Positions 32,973 to 40,947 of a DNA stretch of 64,000 nt are shown one piece after another (position 1 is the first letter of the stretch; each line of letters starts with the position of its first letter). Below the pieces are notes generated by a model that was given only the letters and a program-made list of their open reading frames with translations, ran no database searches and was not told the origin of the DNA. A program made the position numbers and the translations under genes. This DNA comes from PALSA-610 sp038239145 (lineage in GTDB: Bacteria > Actinomycetota > Acidimicrobiia > IMCC26256 > PALSA-610), in the NCBI GenBank assembly GCA_038239145.1, contig JBBSFB010000001.1, forward strand, positions 1 through 64,000. Reading direction: 5' to 3'.

Positions 32973-33481
32973 CAACGACGAGCCTCACTACGACGAGCGC
33001 CCGGGAGACCGAAGCCGTGGGTGCGGCAATCGGTCCGTTGTTGCGCATCGGTGATCTCGTCGTCCTCTCCGGCGACCTCGGTACCGGCAAGACCACGTTC
33101 ACGAAGGGCCTGGCCCGCGGGCTCGGCGTGACCCAGCGGGTGACGAGCCCGACGTTCACGATCGTCCAGGAGTACGACGGCACGCTCCCGGTCGCGCACG
33201 TCGACGTGTATCGCCTCGACCGGATCCAGGAACTGCACGATTTCGGGTTCGAAGAGCTGATCGAGTCGCGGGTGACGATCGTCGAGTGGGGCGAGGCGAT
33301 CGCGCCGGTGCTGCCGCGAGACCGCATCGACGTCCGTATCTCCATGCTCGCCGATCCCGGGCTCGACGACGACGTCGATGACGCGCGTCACCTCGAGATC
33401 GTTCCCCTCGGGCCCGCGTGGACAGCGCGTCGCGTCGAGCTGGAGGCCGCGCTCGCCTCGGTCGCCGCCGGGAACGGCTGA
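32969..33481 (+). CDS. tsaE: tRNA t6A ATPase TsaE
   Basis: TsaE is the small P-loop ATPase of the bacterial t6A complex with TsaB and TsaD. The 170-residue product from GTG 32969 has the Walker A GDLGTGKTTFTKGLARGLG near residue 35, TSPTFTIVQEYDG, HVDVYRLD and VEWGEAI, all family hallmarks. It starts with a GTGA overlap of the glycosylase stop. The cluster tsaE-tsaB-rimI-tsaD is complete here. Confidence 0.95.
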   Translation: MTTTSLTTTSARETEAVGAAIGPLLRIGDLVVLSGDLGTGKTTFTKGLARGLGVTQRVTSPTFTIVQEYDGTLPVAHVDVYRLDRIQELHDFGFEELIESRVTIVEWGEAIAPVLPRDRIDVRISMLADPGLDDDVDDARHLEIVPLGPAWTARRVELEAALASVAAGNG

Positions 33482-33485
33482 TCGT

Positions 33486-34199
33486 GTGCTGATCCTCGGG
33501 ATCGACACCGCTACCCGCCGGATCGGCGTCGTGCTCGCGAACGAGCACGGCATGCTCGGTCGAGTGGAGCTGGGGGCCGTCTCCGACCGGAGCGCACCGC
33601 GGCACGCGGAGACGTTGGCCCCCGCCATTCGTTGGTGCTGCGAGCAGTCCGGTGTCGAGCTCGCCCAGGTCTCCGTCGTCGCGGTCGGCATCGGTCCGGG
33701 CATGTTCACCGGCCTGCGCGTCGGTGTTACTACGGCGAAGGTCCTGGCGCAGTCGCTGCGCATCCCCGTGGTCCCGGTCCCGAGCCTCGATCTCCTCGCG
33801 TATCCGCTGCGATACGCGCGCCGGCTCGTGGTCGCCACGATCGACGCGCGGCGCCACGAGCTCTACTGGGCGATATACCAACCAGTGCCCGGAGGCGTGC
33901 AGCGCGTCTCCGACTACGAGCTCGGGTCGCCGGACGATCTCGTCGCCGACCTGGAGGCGCGCGGCGCCGACGCGCTGGTGTGCGGTGACGGGTCGATCCG
34001 GTTCGCCGACGCGTTCGCTTCGCTCGGGAGCCGGGTCGAGCTCGCGGGATCCGCGCACGCGTCACCGAGTCTGAGCGCGCTCGCGGAGCTTGCGCGCGCG
34101 CGTTATGAACGCGAGGAGTTCTGCACACCGGCCGAGGTGTTGCCGATGTACCTGCGTCGTAGCGACGCTGAGCTCGAATGGGATCGCAAGGGACTCTGA
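33486..34199 (+). CDS. tsaB: tRNA t6A complex dimerisation subunit TsaB
   Basis: TsaB pairs with TsaD in t6A37 synthesis. The 237-residue product from GTG 33486 begins (M)LILGIDTATRRIGVVLANE and has the signature VGIGPGMFTGLRVGVTTAK, where most members have GPGSFTGLR. The ASKHA fold continues with ATIDARRHELYWAIY. The C-terminal residues LPMYLRR match family ends. It begins four bases after tsaE and shares its last base with the rimI start. Confidence 0.94.
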   Translation: MLILGIDTATRRIGVVLANEHGMLGRVELGAVSDRSAPRHAETLAPAIRWCCEQSGVELAQVSVVAVGIGPGMFTGLRVGVTTAKVLAQSLRIPVVPVPSLDLLAYPLRYARRLVVATIDARRHELYWAIYQPVPGGVQRVSDYELGSPDDLVADLEARGADALVCGDGSIRFADAFASLGSRVELAGSAHASPSLSALAELARARYEREEFCTPAEVLPMYLRRSDAELEWDRKGL

Positions 34200-34759
34200 T
34201 GGCTACCGAGCGCGAACCCGTCGACCTCGACGTCCACATCGCCCCCATGCGCCGCCGTCATCTGCGCGGAGTCGTGAAGATCGAGGCCCAGGTCTACCCG
34301 AGGCCATGGTCGCAGTCGTTGTTCGTCAGTGAGCTCGCGCTGCGGGGATCGCGGTCGTACGTCGTGGCCAAGGTCGGCCGGGAGGTCGTCGGTTACGCGG
34401 GCTTGATGATGTCGCTCACCGACGGGCACGTCACAACGATCGCGGTCGACCCGGCCTGGCACCGGTACGGAATCGGTACCCGGCTCCTGCTGACGCTCGC
34501 ATACGAAGCCATCGAGCGGGACGCTCTCGCGTTGACGCTCGAAGTGCGTCTGTCGAATCGCGGCGCGCAGGAGATGTACAAGCGCTTCGGGTTCACGGCG
34601 GTCGGCGTGCGCAAGGGCTACTACGGCGACACCGGCGAGGATGCGCTCGTGATGTGGGCCTACGAGGTGAGCGAGGCGCCGTACAGACGTCTCTTGCTCG
34701 GCATCGAGCGCCAGATTCCCGGCACCACCATGATCGAACGCCTCCGGGGATGGTCGTGA
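34199..34759 (+). CDS. rimI: Ribosomal protein alanine N-acetyltransferase RimI-like
   Basis: The 186-residue product is a GNAT acetyltransferase. RimI proteins acetylate the N-terminus of S18. Features are the start MRRRHLRGVVKIEAQVYPRP, the acetyl-CoA strand TTIAVDPAWHRYGIGTRLL, and LEVRLSNRGAQEMYKRFGF, followed by GVRKGYYGDTGEDALVMW, which is RimI-like. The position between tsaB and tsaD is the usual place for rimI. About 30 residues beyond the RimI core extend the C-terminus. Confidence 0.92.
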   Translation: MATEREPVDLDVHIAPMRRRHLRGVVKIEAQVYPRPWSQSLFVSELALRGSRSYVVAKVGREVVGYAGLMMSLTDGHVTTIAVDPAWHRYGIGTRLLLTLAYEAIERDALALTLEVRLSNRGAQEMYKRFGFTAVGVRKGYYGDTGEDALVMWAYEVSEAPYRRLLLGIERQIPGTTMIERLRGWS

Positions 34760-35754
34760 GCCGGGTACGTGTGCTCGCGATCGAGACGTCGTGCGACGAA
34801 ACGGCCGCCGCGGTGGTCGACGACGGGCGCGTCGTCCGCGCGTCGGTCGTCGCCAGTCAGGCCGAATTGCACGCGCGCTACGGAGGTGTCGTCCCCGAGA
34901 TCGCGAGCCGCGCCCACGTCGAGCTGATCTGCGACGTCGTCGAAGAGGCGCTCGTCGAGGCAGGTACGACACTTGACGGGATCGACGCAGTCGCGGCGGT
35001 GCGCGGACCCGGGCTCGCGGGCGCGCTCCTCGTCGGGGTGAGCGCGGCCAAGGCGATCAGCATCGCGACCGGTCGCCCGTACGTCGGCGTGCATCACCAC
35101 GAGGCGCACCTCTACGCGGCGATGATCGAAGATCCCCTCCTCGAACCGCCCCTCGTCACGCTCATCGTGTCCGGTGGTCACACGCTCCTCATCGCGATGG
35201 ACGACCACGGGAGCTACCGGGTGCTCGGCGAGACCGTCGACGACGCCGCCGGCGAAGCGTTCGACAAGGTCGCCCGTTTCCTCGGTCTCGGGTATCCCGG
35301 CGGCCCCGCGATCGACCGGCTCGCCCACGAGGGCGATCCGGACGCGATCCGGTTCCCGCGTCCGATGCGCCACGAAGGCCACGACTTCTCGTTCTCGGGT
35401 CTCAAGACCGCGGTGGTCCAGTACGTCCGCAAGCATCCGGAAGTCGCCGTCGCCGATGTCGCGGCGTCATTCCAGGCCGCGGTCGTCGACGTGCTCGTCG
35501 AGAAGCTGCGCGCGGCCGCGCTCGAGACCGGGATCCACACGGTCGTGGCCGGGGGCGGCGTTGCCGCCAACTCGGCCCTGCGGGGTCGCCTCGAGGTGTT
35601 GGGGGCCACCGGCGAGCTCCGGGTCGTGCTCCCGAGCGTGGCCCTGTGCACCGACAACGCGGCCATGGTCGGGGCGGTGGCTGCCTACCGCCTCGCCGCG
35701 GATGGCCCCAGTCCGTTGGAAGGGCCCGTGGTGCCGAATCTCCGGCTTGTCTGA
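34750..35754 (+). CDS. tsaD: tRNA N6-adenosine threonylcarbamoyltransferase TsaD
   Basis: TsaD transfers the threonylcarbamoyl group to A37 of ANN-decoding tRNAs. The 334-residue product begins (M)VVSRVRVLAIETSCDETAAA. The metal-binding histidines are His116 and His120 in VGVHHHEAHLYAA; VSGGHT, FDKVARFLGLGYPGGPAIDR and AGGGVAANSALR follow. ATG 34750 is used; GTG 34756 would give a tight GTGA overlap with rimI and is equally plausible. It precedes the CIRCE-controlled groES. Confidence 0.96.
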   Translation: MVVSRVRVLAIETSCDETAAAVVDDGRVVRASVVASQAELHARYGGVVPEIASRAHVELICDVVEEALVEAGTTLDGIDAVAAVRGPGLAGALLVGVSAAKAISIATGRPYVGVHHHEAHLYAAMIEDPLLEPPLVTLIVSGGHTLLIAMDDHGSYRVLGETVDDAAGEAFDKVARFLGLGYPGGPAIDRLAHEGDPDAIRFPRPMRHEGHDFSFSGLKTAVVQYVRKHPEVAVADVAASFQAAVVDVLVEKLRAAALETGIHTVVAGGGVAANSALRGRLEVLGATGELRVVLPSVALCTDNAAMVGAVAAYRLAADGPSPLEGPVVPNLRLV

Positions 35755-35775
35755 TCGCAGCGTCCTTGGTACGGT
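35747..35775 (+). promoter_or_regulatory. Likely groES promoter
   Basis: TTGTCT (35747-35752) and TACGGT (35770-35775) are spaced by exactly 17 bases. The -35 overlaps the tsaD stop region, and the -10 abuts the CIRCE inverted repeat, so a bound HrcA would block the start site. Confidence 0.55.
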
Positions 35776-35801
35776 TAGCACTCGACCCCGGCGAGTGCCA
35801 A
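35775..35801 (+). promoter_or_regulatory. CIRCE operator (HrcA site)
   Basis: TTAGCACTC (35775-35783), nine bases, then GAGTGCCAA (35793-35801) match the CIRCE consensus TTAGCACTC-N9-GAGTGCTAA with a single mismatch. CIRCE binds the heat-shock repressor HrcA. It lies 106 bases before groES, which indicates HrcA control of this chaperonin gene. Confidence 0.95.
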
Positions 35802-35907
35802 CCGCGCTCGCCCGGACACCCCGCCCAGCTCATATGCCCGGGCTCGGGTTGCACAAGCTCGAAATGCCCACGCTCACACTGCCAAATCTCAAATTGGAGG
35901 CGCACTG

Positions 35908-36216
35908 ATGAACCTGCAGCCGTTGGAGGACCGAATCGTCGTCCGGCCCGCAGAGGCCGAGGAGACGACCCACAGCGGCCTCGTCATCCCCGACACCGCG
36001 AAGGAGAAGCCCCAGCAAGGCGAAGTCCTCGCAGTCGGTCCCGGCCGCCGCGCCGATCACAGTGGCGAGCTCATCCCGATCGACCTCACGGTCGGCGACA
36101 CCGTCGTGTACTCGAAGTACGGCGGCACCGAGATCACCGTCGACGGCGAGGACCTCTTGATCCTCAGCTCCCGCGACGTGCTCGCGAAGCAGAAGAGCGC
36201 CGCAAAGAAGAAGTAG
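35908..36216 (+). CDS. groES: Co-chaperonin GroES
   Basis: GroES caps GroEL rings. The 102-residue product has NLQPLEDRIVVRPAEAEETT, the mobile loop THSGLVIPDTAKEKPQQGEV, and VGDTVVYSKYGGTEITVDGE, all typical. A GGAGG lies eight bases before the ATG. No groEL follows: the next gene is convergent, so the chaperonin gene is elsewhere, as often in actinobacteria with several groEL copies. Confidence 0.98.
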   Translation: MNLQPLEDRIVVRPAEAEETTHSGLVIPDTAKEKPQQGEVLAVGPGRRADHSGELIPIDLTVGDTVVYSKYGGTEITVDGEDLLILSSRDVLAKQKSAAKKK

Positions 36217-36233
36217 TACACCGTTCCAACCTC

Positions 36234-36282
36234 GAACCGGCGTGACTCGGGCCCGAAGCGCGGGTGCGGGTCACGCCGGTTC
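36234..36282. terminator. Inverted repeat between convergent groES and acyl-CoA ligase
   Basis: GAACCGGCGTGAC (36234-36246) pairs perfectly with GTCACGCCGGTTC (36270-36282). The 23-base loop itself contains the palindrome TCGGGCCCGA. It follows groES by 17 bases and overlaps the last four codons of the convergent ligase gene, so it may act for both strands. No U tract is present. Confidence 0.65.
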
Positions 36283-37953
36283 GTTGTTTTGGGGTTCGTT
36301 GTTTTGGGGTTCGTTGTTTTGGGGTTCGTTGTTTTGGGGTTCGTTGTTTTGGGCGGTCTTCGCCTTGGCCCACTTGTAGTCGGCCTTGCCGTTCGGGCCC
36401 CGCACGACCTCGTCGACGAGCACGAATCGGCGAGGTCGCTTGAAGCGGGCGAGCGGTTCGAGCGCGGCAGTCAGCTCGTCGACGGTCGCCGATTCGCCGG
36501 GCCGAAACGACACGACCGCGATCACCGCTTCGCCGAAGCGTTCGTCGGGCACCCCGACGACGAGACAATCGGCCACCGCGGGCTGCACCTTCACCGCTTC
36601 TTCGACCTCCTCGGGGAAGATCTTCTCGCCACCGGAGTTGATCACCACCGAGCCCCGACCGAGCAAGGTGATCGTCCCGTCGGCCTCGACGCTCGCGAAG
36701 TCGCCCGGAACCGACCAGCGCTTCCCGTTGATGATGAGGAACGTCGACTCCGATTTGTTCGGATCCTTGTAGTAGCCGACCGGGATGTGGCCGCCGACCG
36801 CGAGCCGGCCGACGTCACCCGACCCGGGCTCGACCTCAACGTCCCGCTCGTTGAACACGCGTGCTTCGGCGCCGATGGAGAACTTGGCGGTCTTGTGCTC
36901 CATGCCCGCGGCGCTGATGGAGCCGGCGAAACCGACGCCTTCGCTCGAACCGAGCGAGTCGTAACAGATGAAGCTCCCGCGCTCCATCAACGCGTGCTTC
37001 ACCTCGGCCGACCACATGACGCCCGAGGAGATGATGATCTGCAGCGACGAGATGTCGTACGGCGTTCCCTTCGCCTCTGCTTCCTCGAGCGCACGCAACA
37101 TGGGTTTGGCGAACGCGTCGCCGACGATGGCCATCTGGGTCACGCGCTCGCGCTGCACCGTCGCCCAGAGTTCATGCGGATCGAAGTGCCGGCCGACGAG
37201 CGTGACGATCGACGAGCCGAGGAACAGCGACTGGAACGTGGTGAACGCGCCCGTGCCGTGCATGAGCGGCGACGCCGGTAGCTGCACACGATTCGCGCCC
37301 GCGTCGATCTGCGCCTTGGCGATCGGCCCGACCTCGGCCATCGTGTCCGGTCGGGTGAGCCCGGCGAGCGGATAGCCACCGTCGCCGAGGACACCGAAGA
37401 GGTCCTCGCTGCGCCACATGACGCCCTTGGGCATGCCCGTCGTGCCACCCGTGTAGAGAAAGTACAGATCGTCGCCGCTGCGTTCTATCCGGTCCATGGG
37501 CTCGTTGGCGGCGAGGAGGTCTTCGTAGCGCACCGCGAACTCCTGGTGCGGCGTGCCGTCGTCGACCTGGATCCAGAGCTTGACGAGCGGGGCGCGGTCG
37601 CGCACCTTCGCGACCTGCTCGCCCAACGACCCGTGGAACAGCAACGCCTCCGCGTCGGAGTTGTCGAGGAGGTAGACGAGCTCGTCTTCGAGGTAGCGGT
37701 AGTTCACGTTGACCGGAACCCCGCGCATCTTGAACGTGCCGTACAACGCCTCGGTGTACTCGTTGCAGTTGTACATGTACGACGCGACCTTGGAGTCGGG
37801 CTTCAGCCCCGCGGCCGTGAACGCGGCAGCGATGCGCGCGGCCCGATCGTCGAACGATCGCCATGTGACCCGTCGCTCGCCCTGTATCAACGCGACGCGG
37901 TCGGGGATCGCATCACTGACCGATTCGAACGCGGTGGCGAGGTTCCAGTCCAT
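36271..37953 (-). CDS. Acyl-CoA synthetase (AMP-binding, FadD type) with C-terminal pentapeptide repeats
   Basis: The enzyme would activate a carboxylic acid to its CoA ester through an acyl-adenylate. From ATG 37953 (MDWNLATAFESVSDAIPDR) it has 560 residues; a start 13 codons upstream is less likely. The ATP loop YTGGTTGMPKGVMW lies near residues 167-180. YDSLGSSEGVG, GYYKDPNKSEST and GRGSVVINSGGEKIFPEEVE (A8 region) are present, and the catalytic lysine is in GPNGKADYKWAK. It most resembles actinobacterial FadD ligases for long-chain or steroid acids. The last residues repeat QNNEP five times, a 15-base DNA repeat not expected in the family. Confidence 0.92.
   Translation of the reverse strand: MDWNLATAFESVSDAIPDRVALIQGERRVTWRSFDDRAARIAAAFTAAGLKPDSKVASYMYNCNEYTEALYGTFKMRGVPVNVNYRYLEDELVYLLDNSDAEALLFHGSLGEQVAKVRDRAPLVKLWIQVDDGTPHQEFAVRYEDLLAANEPMDRIERSGDDLYFLYTGGTTGMPKGVMWRSEDLFGVLGDGGYPLAGLTRPDTMAEVGPIAKAQIDAGANRVQLPASPLMHGTGAFTTFQSLFLGSSIVTLVGRHFDPHELWATVQRERVTQMAIVGDAFAKPMLRALEEAEAKGTPYDISSLQIIISSGVMWSAEVKHALMERGSFICYDSLGSSEGVGFAGSISAAGMEHKTAKFSIGAEARVFNERDVEVEPGSGDVGRLAVGGHIPVGYYKDPNKSESTFLIINGKRWSVPGDFASVEADGTITLLGRGSVVINSGGEKIFPEEVEEAVKVQPAVADCLVVGVPDERFGEAVIAVVSFRPGESATVDELTAALEPLARFKRPRRFVLVDEVVRGPNGKADYKWAKAKTAQNNEPQNNEPQNNEPQNNEPQNNEPA
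36280..36354 (-). repeat. Five-copy 15-base tandem repeat in the ligase 3' end
   Basis: On the plus strand the unit TTCGTTGTTTTGGGG occurs four times exactly and once with a single change. On the coding strand it codes Gln-Asn-Asn-Glu-Pro repeats at the protein's C-terminus. The AT content is much higher than in surrounding DNA. Copy number five and unit length 15 equal those of the rpsQ array. Confidence 0.93.
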
Positions 37954-37993
37954 AGGGGCGGGAGTCTCGCACGGCGTCGGTACGATCGTCATT

Positions 37994-38674
37994 GTGGCGA
38001 CGCGGCGCGGGGGTCAGCAGCGCATTCCGCGTCCGCCGTCGTTCCGCCCGGGGAACCCGCCGTCGTGGGCGGCGCTCGAGGTCGACAAGCGTCGGCTCCC
38101 GTTGGACGAGATCCGGCGCCGGCTGGCTCGGATGCCCGCGGCGGTGGAGCGGGGCCCGAACGTCGAGGGCAGCCAGGCCGCGGCCGTCCTGGTGCCCCTG
38201 TACGAGCGCGACGGCCAGGCGTGGGTGGTCCTGATCAAGCGGCCCGAGACGATGTCGTCGCACCGCGGTGAGATCGCGTTTCCCGGTGGCAAGTTCGACG
38301 CGGGCGTCGACTCCGACCTCCGGGCCACGGCTCTGCGCGAAGCGCACGAGGAGATCGGCCTCGACCCGGACCTGGTGGAGGTCGTCGCCCGCCTCGACGG
38401 GATCGGCACCGTCGCCACCCGGTTCACGATCACGCCGTTCGTCGGATTCTTGAACGGGCGCCCGGCCCTCACCCCGAGCCCGAGCGAGGTGGTGCGGATC
38501 ATGGAGGTCCCGCTCTCGGAGTTGCTCGACCCCGACATCTACCGAGAAGAGCGTTGGGACACGCACACCGACAACTTCGACGTCCACTTCTACGATCTCG
38601 ACGACGAGACCGTCTGGGGCGCAACCGCCCGGATCCTGACGACGTTCCTGGCGTACCTGGTCTCGGTGCCCTGA
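37994..38674 (+). CDS. CoA pyrophosphatase-type Nudix hydrolase
   Basis: The 226-residue product matches CoA-cleaving Nudix enzymes (NUDT7/YeaB type). The family motif upstream of the Nudix box is seen as VLIKRPETMSSHRGEIAFPG, followed by GGKFDAGVDSDLRATALREA and HEEIGL, where REAHEEIG is the metal-binding core. The first part, PPSFRPGNPPSWAAL, is Pro-rich. It starts at GTG, 40 bases from the divergent acyl-CoA ligase; the pairing suggests linked CoA metabolism (inference). Confidence 0.9.
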   Translation: MATRRGGQQRIPRPPSFRPGNPPSWAALEVDKRRLPLDEIRRRLARMPAAVERGPNVEGSQAAAVLVPLYERDGQAWVVLIKRPETMSSHRGEIAFPGGKFDAGVDSDLRATALREAHEEIGLDPDLVEVVARLDGIGTVATRFTITPFVGFLNGRPALTPSPSEVVRIMEVPLSELLDPDIYREERWDTHTDNFDVHFYDLDDETVWGATARILTTFLAYLVSVP

Positions 38675-38727
38675 CCTTGCGTGATCCCTGTTGCGGGGTG
38701 GCGAAACGGAGTTATCCTCGCTGTGTG

Positions 38728-39543
38728 ATGCGAAACTTTCGGGGGAGAGTCGCACGTTCGCTGATCGGGGCCGCGGCGTGCTCGACGCTCGTGCTCGGTG
38801 CGGCGTGCTCGTCGACCAGCCATCCGGCGGCCGCGCCGGCGGATGCCAAGGTCGCGGCCGCGCCCGTCAAGGCCGCCGTCACGACCCCGACGCAGCCGAT
38901 CGCGATCGGATTGCGTTCCAACGCCGACGAAAAGGCCGAGCAGATCCCCGACAAGCCAGTGCCGGCCGCGCAACGCCAAGTGCTCGCCGACGAGCTGGTC
39001 GTCGCGCGCGCGGTCGCGATGCAGTACCCGACCGTCGCCGACGCGACGAAAGCGGGCTACATCCTCGCCGGCAAGTTCACGCCCGGCGCGGGCGCGCACT
39101 ACATCTCGTTGAGCGGCAGCGCGTCGTCGTACATGGGCAAGACCATGACCATCGACCCCGCCCACCCGCTCGCGCTCATCTACGAGGGCACCGCGCCGAC
39201 GTCGCGGGTCGTCGGACTGATGTACGGATCTTTCAACGTCAACCCGCCGAGCGGTTTCGCGGGCCCGAACGACCACTGGCACCGGCACACGAACGTGTGC
39301 GTCGTGTTCGCCAAGACGGGGATCGTCATCCCGTTCCCGCCCGACTCGGACGTGAAGAAGTCGGCGTGCGACGCCTACAAGGGCACGTTCATGCGGGAGA
39401 CGCTCTGGATGGTGCACGCGTGGGTGGTACCGGGTTGGGAGAGCCCCCAAGGCGTGTTCTCCCACGCCAACATCGACCTGCACTGCGCCGACGGCACCGA
39501 TCACACCGACAAGGTCGGTTTCTGCACCGGCGCCAGCGCCTGA
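38728..39543 (+). CDS. Secreted or lipid-anchored protein with HWHRH motif, unknown function
   Basis: The 271-residue product has an N-terminal signal (RSLIGAAACSTLVLGAACSS); LGAAC is a weak lipobox. The mature part contains NDHWHRHTNVCVVF near residue 190, a histidine cluster suited to metal binding, and several cysteines. Blocks such as LIYEGTAPTSRVVGLMYGSF and MVHAWVVPGWESPQGVFSHA look conserved but are not assigned by me to a known enzyme. TATCCT at 38713-38718 lies nine bases before the ATG, suggesting a very short or absent leader. It stands alone between nudix and guaB3. Confidence 0.75.
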   Translation: MRNFRGRVARSLIGAAACSTLVLGAACSSTSHPAAAPADAKVAAAPVKAAVTTPTQPIAIGLRSNADEKAEQIPDKPVPAAQRQVLADELVVARAVAMQYPTVADATKAGYILAGKFTPGAGAHYISLSGSASSYMGKTMTIDPAHPLALIYEGTAPTSRVVGLMYGSFNVNPPSGFAGPNDHWHRHTNVCVVFAKTGIVIPFPPDSDVKKSACDAYKGTFMRETLWMVHAWVVPGWESPQGVFSHANIDLHCADGTDHTDKVGFCTGASA

Positions 39544-39725
39544 ACCTTCCGCCCGTTCGGGTAGGCCACGCCGTCGACCGGGAGCGTCACGGCGGGCGTC
39601 TTCGCGGCGCGTCTGCGGACCGAATGGGCGTCGCCCTCCGGCGGCCGCTCCGAGCAGCGTCACGGGTTCCTCGCGGGAGGTCGATATCCTGAGCAATTCC
39701 GAGTTGCAGCGACGCCGGAGGCACC

Positions 39726-40889
39726 GTGGAAGTTGAAATCGGGATCGGAAAGTCGGGACGCCGGGCGTACGGGTTCGACGACATCGCGATCGTGCCGAGT
39801 CGGCGCACACGCGATCCGGAGGACGTCGACATCACGTGGGAGGTCGACGCGTACAAGTTCGAGCTGCCGATGATGGCGTCCGCGATGGACGGCGTCGTTT
39901 CGCCCGCGTCCGCGATCGAGGTCGGTCGCCTCGGCGGTCTCGCGTGCTTGAACCTCGAAGGCATCTGGACGCGCTACGAGGACCCTGACGCGGTCTTCGA
40001 AGAGATCGCGACGCTGCCGCCCGAGAAGGCGACGCGTCGTATGCAAGAGCTCTACGACGAACCGATCAAGGAAGAGTTGATCTCGCAACGCATCCGTGAG
40101 GTCAAGGCGAGCGGCGTCATCGCCGCCGCGTCGCTCACGCCCCAGCGCGTCGAGCAGTATTCCAAGCACGTGCTCGACGCCGAGCTCGACGTGTTGGTCA
40201 TCCAGGGCACCGTCGTGTCCGCCGAACACGTTTCTCAGGACCCGGCCCGCCAGCCGCTCAACCTGAAGAAGTTCATCCGTGAATTCGAGCTTCCTGTCAT
40301 CGTGGGCGGGTGCGCGTCGTACTCCACCGCGTTGCACCTCATGCGTACGGGCGCGGTGGGCGTGCTCGTCGGTGTCGGTCCGGGCCACGCGTGCACGAGC
40401 CGCGGTGTGCTCGGTATCGGCGTCCCGCAGGCGACGGCGATCGCCGACGCGGCCGGCGCCCGCATCCGGCATCTCGACGAGACCGGCGTGTACGTACACG
40501 TCATCGCCGACGGTGGGATGTCGACCGGCGGCGACATCGCCAAGGCGATCGCGTGCGGCGCCGACGCGGTGATGATCGGTTCGCCCCTCGCCACGGCCTA
40601 CGAGTCGCCGGGGCGCGGGTACCACTGGGGCATGGCCACCTTCCACCCTACGCTGCCCCGGGGCGCGCGGGTCTTCGCCGGGCAGAAGGCGACGCTCGAG
40701 GAGATCCTCGTCGGACCCGCACACGAGAACGACGGGACCCTCAACCTCTTCGGCGCTCTCCGCACCTCGATGGCTACGACCGGCTACGAGACGGTGAAGG
40801 AGTTCCAGAAGGCCGAGGTGATGGTCGCTCCTTCCATCAAGACCGAGGGCAAGTCACTCCAGCGCGCGCAGGGCATCGGCATGGCCTGA
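39726..40889 (+). CDS. guaB3: GuaB3-family IMP dehydrogenase-related protein
   Basis: The 387-residue product is an IMPDH/GMPR-family TIM barrel without CBS domains. It starts at GTG after GGAGG. Features are YGFDDIAIVPSRRTRDPEDV, the active-site loop GPGHACTSRGVLGIGVPQ with the conserved Cys and Thr, and the phosphate-binding IADGGMSTGGDIAKAI and VMIGSPLA. This shape matches GuaB3, shown to be an IMPDH in cyanobacteria but of unsettled activity in actinobacteria. The immediate downstream guaA makes a role in GMP synthesis likely. The upstream gap of 182 bases shows no further gene. Confidence 0.93.
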   Translation: MEVEIGIGKSGRRAYGFDDIAIVPSRRTRDPEDVDITWEVDAYKFELPMMASAMDGVVSPASAIEVGRLGGLACLNLEGIWTRYEDPDAVFEEIATLPPEKATRRMQELYDEPIKEELISQRIREVKASGVIAAASLTPQRVEQYSKHVLDAELDVLVIQGTVVSAEHVSQDPARQPLNLKKFIREFELPVIVGGCASYSTALHLMRTGAVGVLVGVGPGHACTSRGVLGIGVPQATAIADAAGARIRHLDETGVYVHVIADGGMSTGGDIAKAIACGADAVMIGSPLATAYESPGRGYHWGMATFHPTLPRGARVFAGQKATLEEILVGPAHENDGTLNLFGALRTSMATTGYETVKEFQKAEVMVAPSIKTEGKSLQRAQGIGMA

Positions 40890-40947
40890 TGGAGCCCCGC
40901 TTCATCGGCCGGCCCGGTACGCCCGACTCACACGAGATCACGCCCGC

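Noticed and set aside
36217..36400. groEL downstream of groES
   Set aside because: The DNA after groES is a convergent ligase gene; no chaperonin sequence is present in the window.
36289..37281. A plus-strand frame with repeated GFVVL at its start
   Set aside because: It is the antisense reading of the QNNEP repeat array and acyl-CoA ligase. The hydrophobic repeat is a by-product of the 15-base unit.
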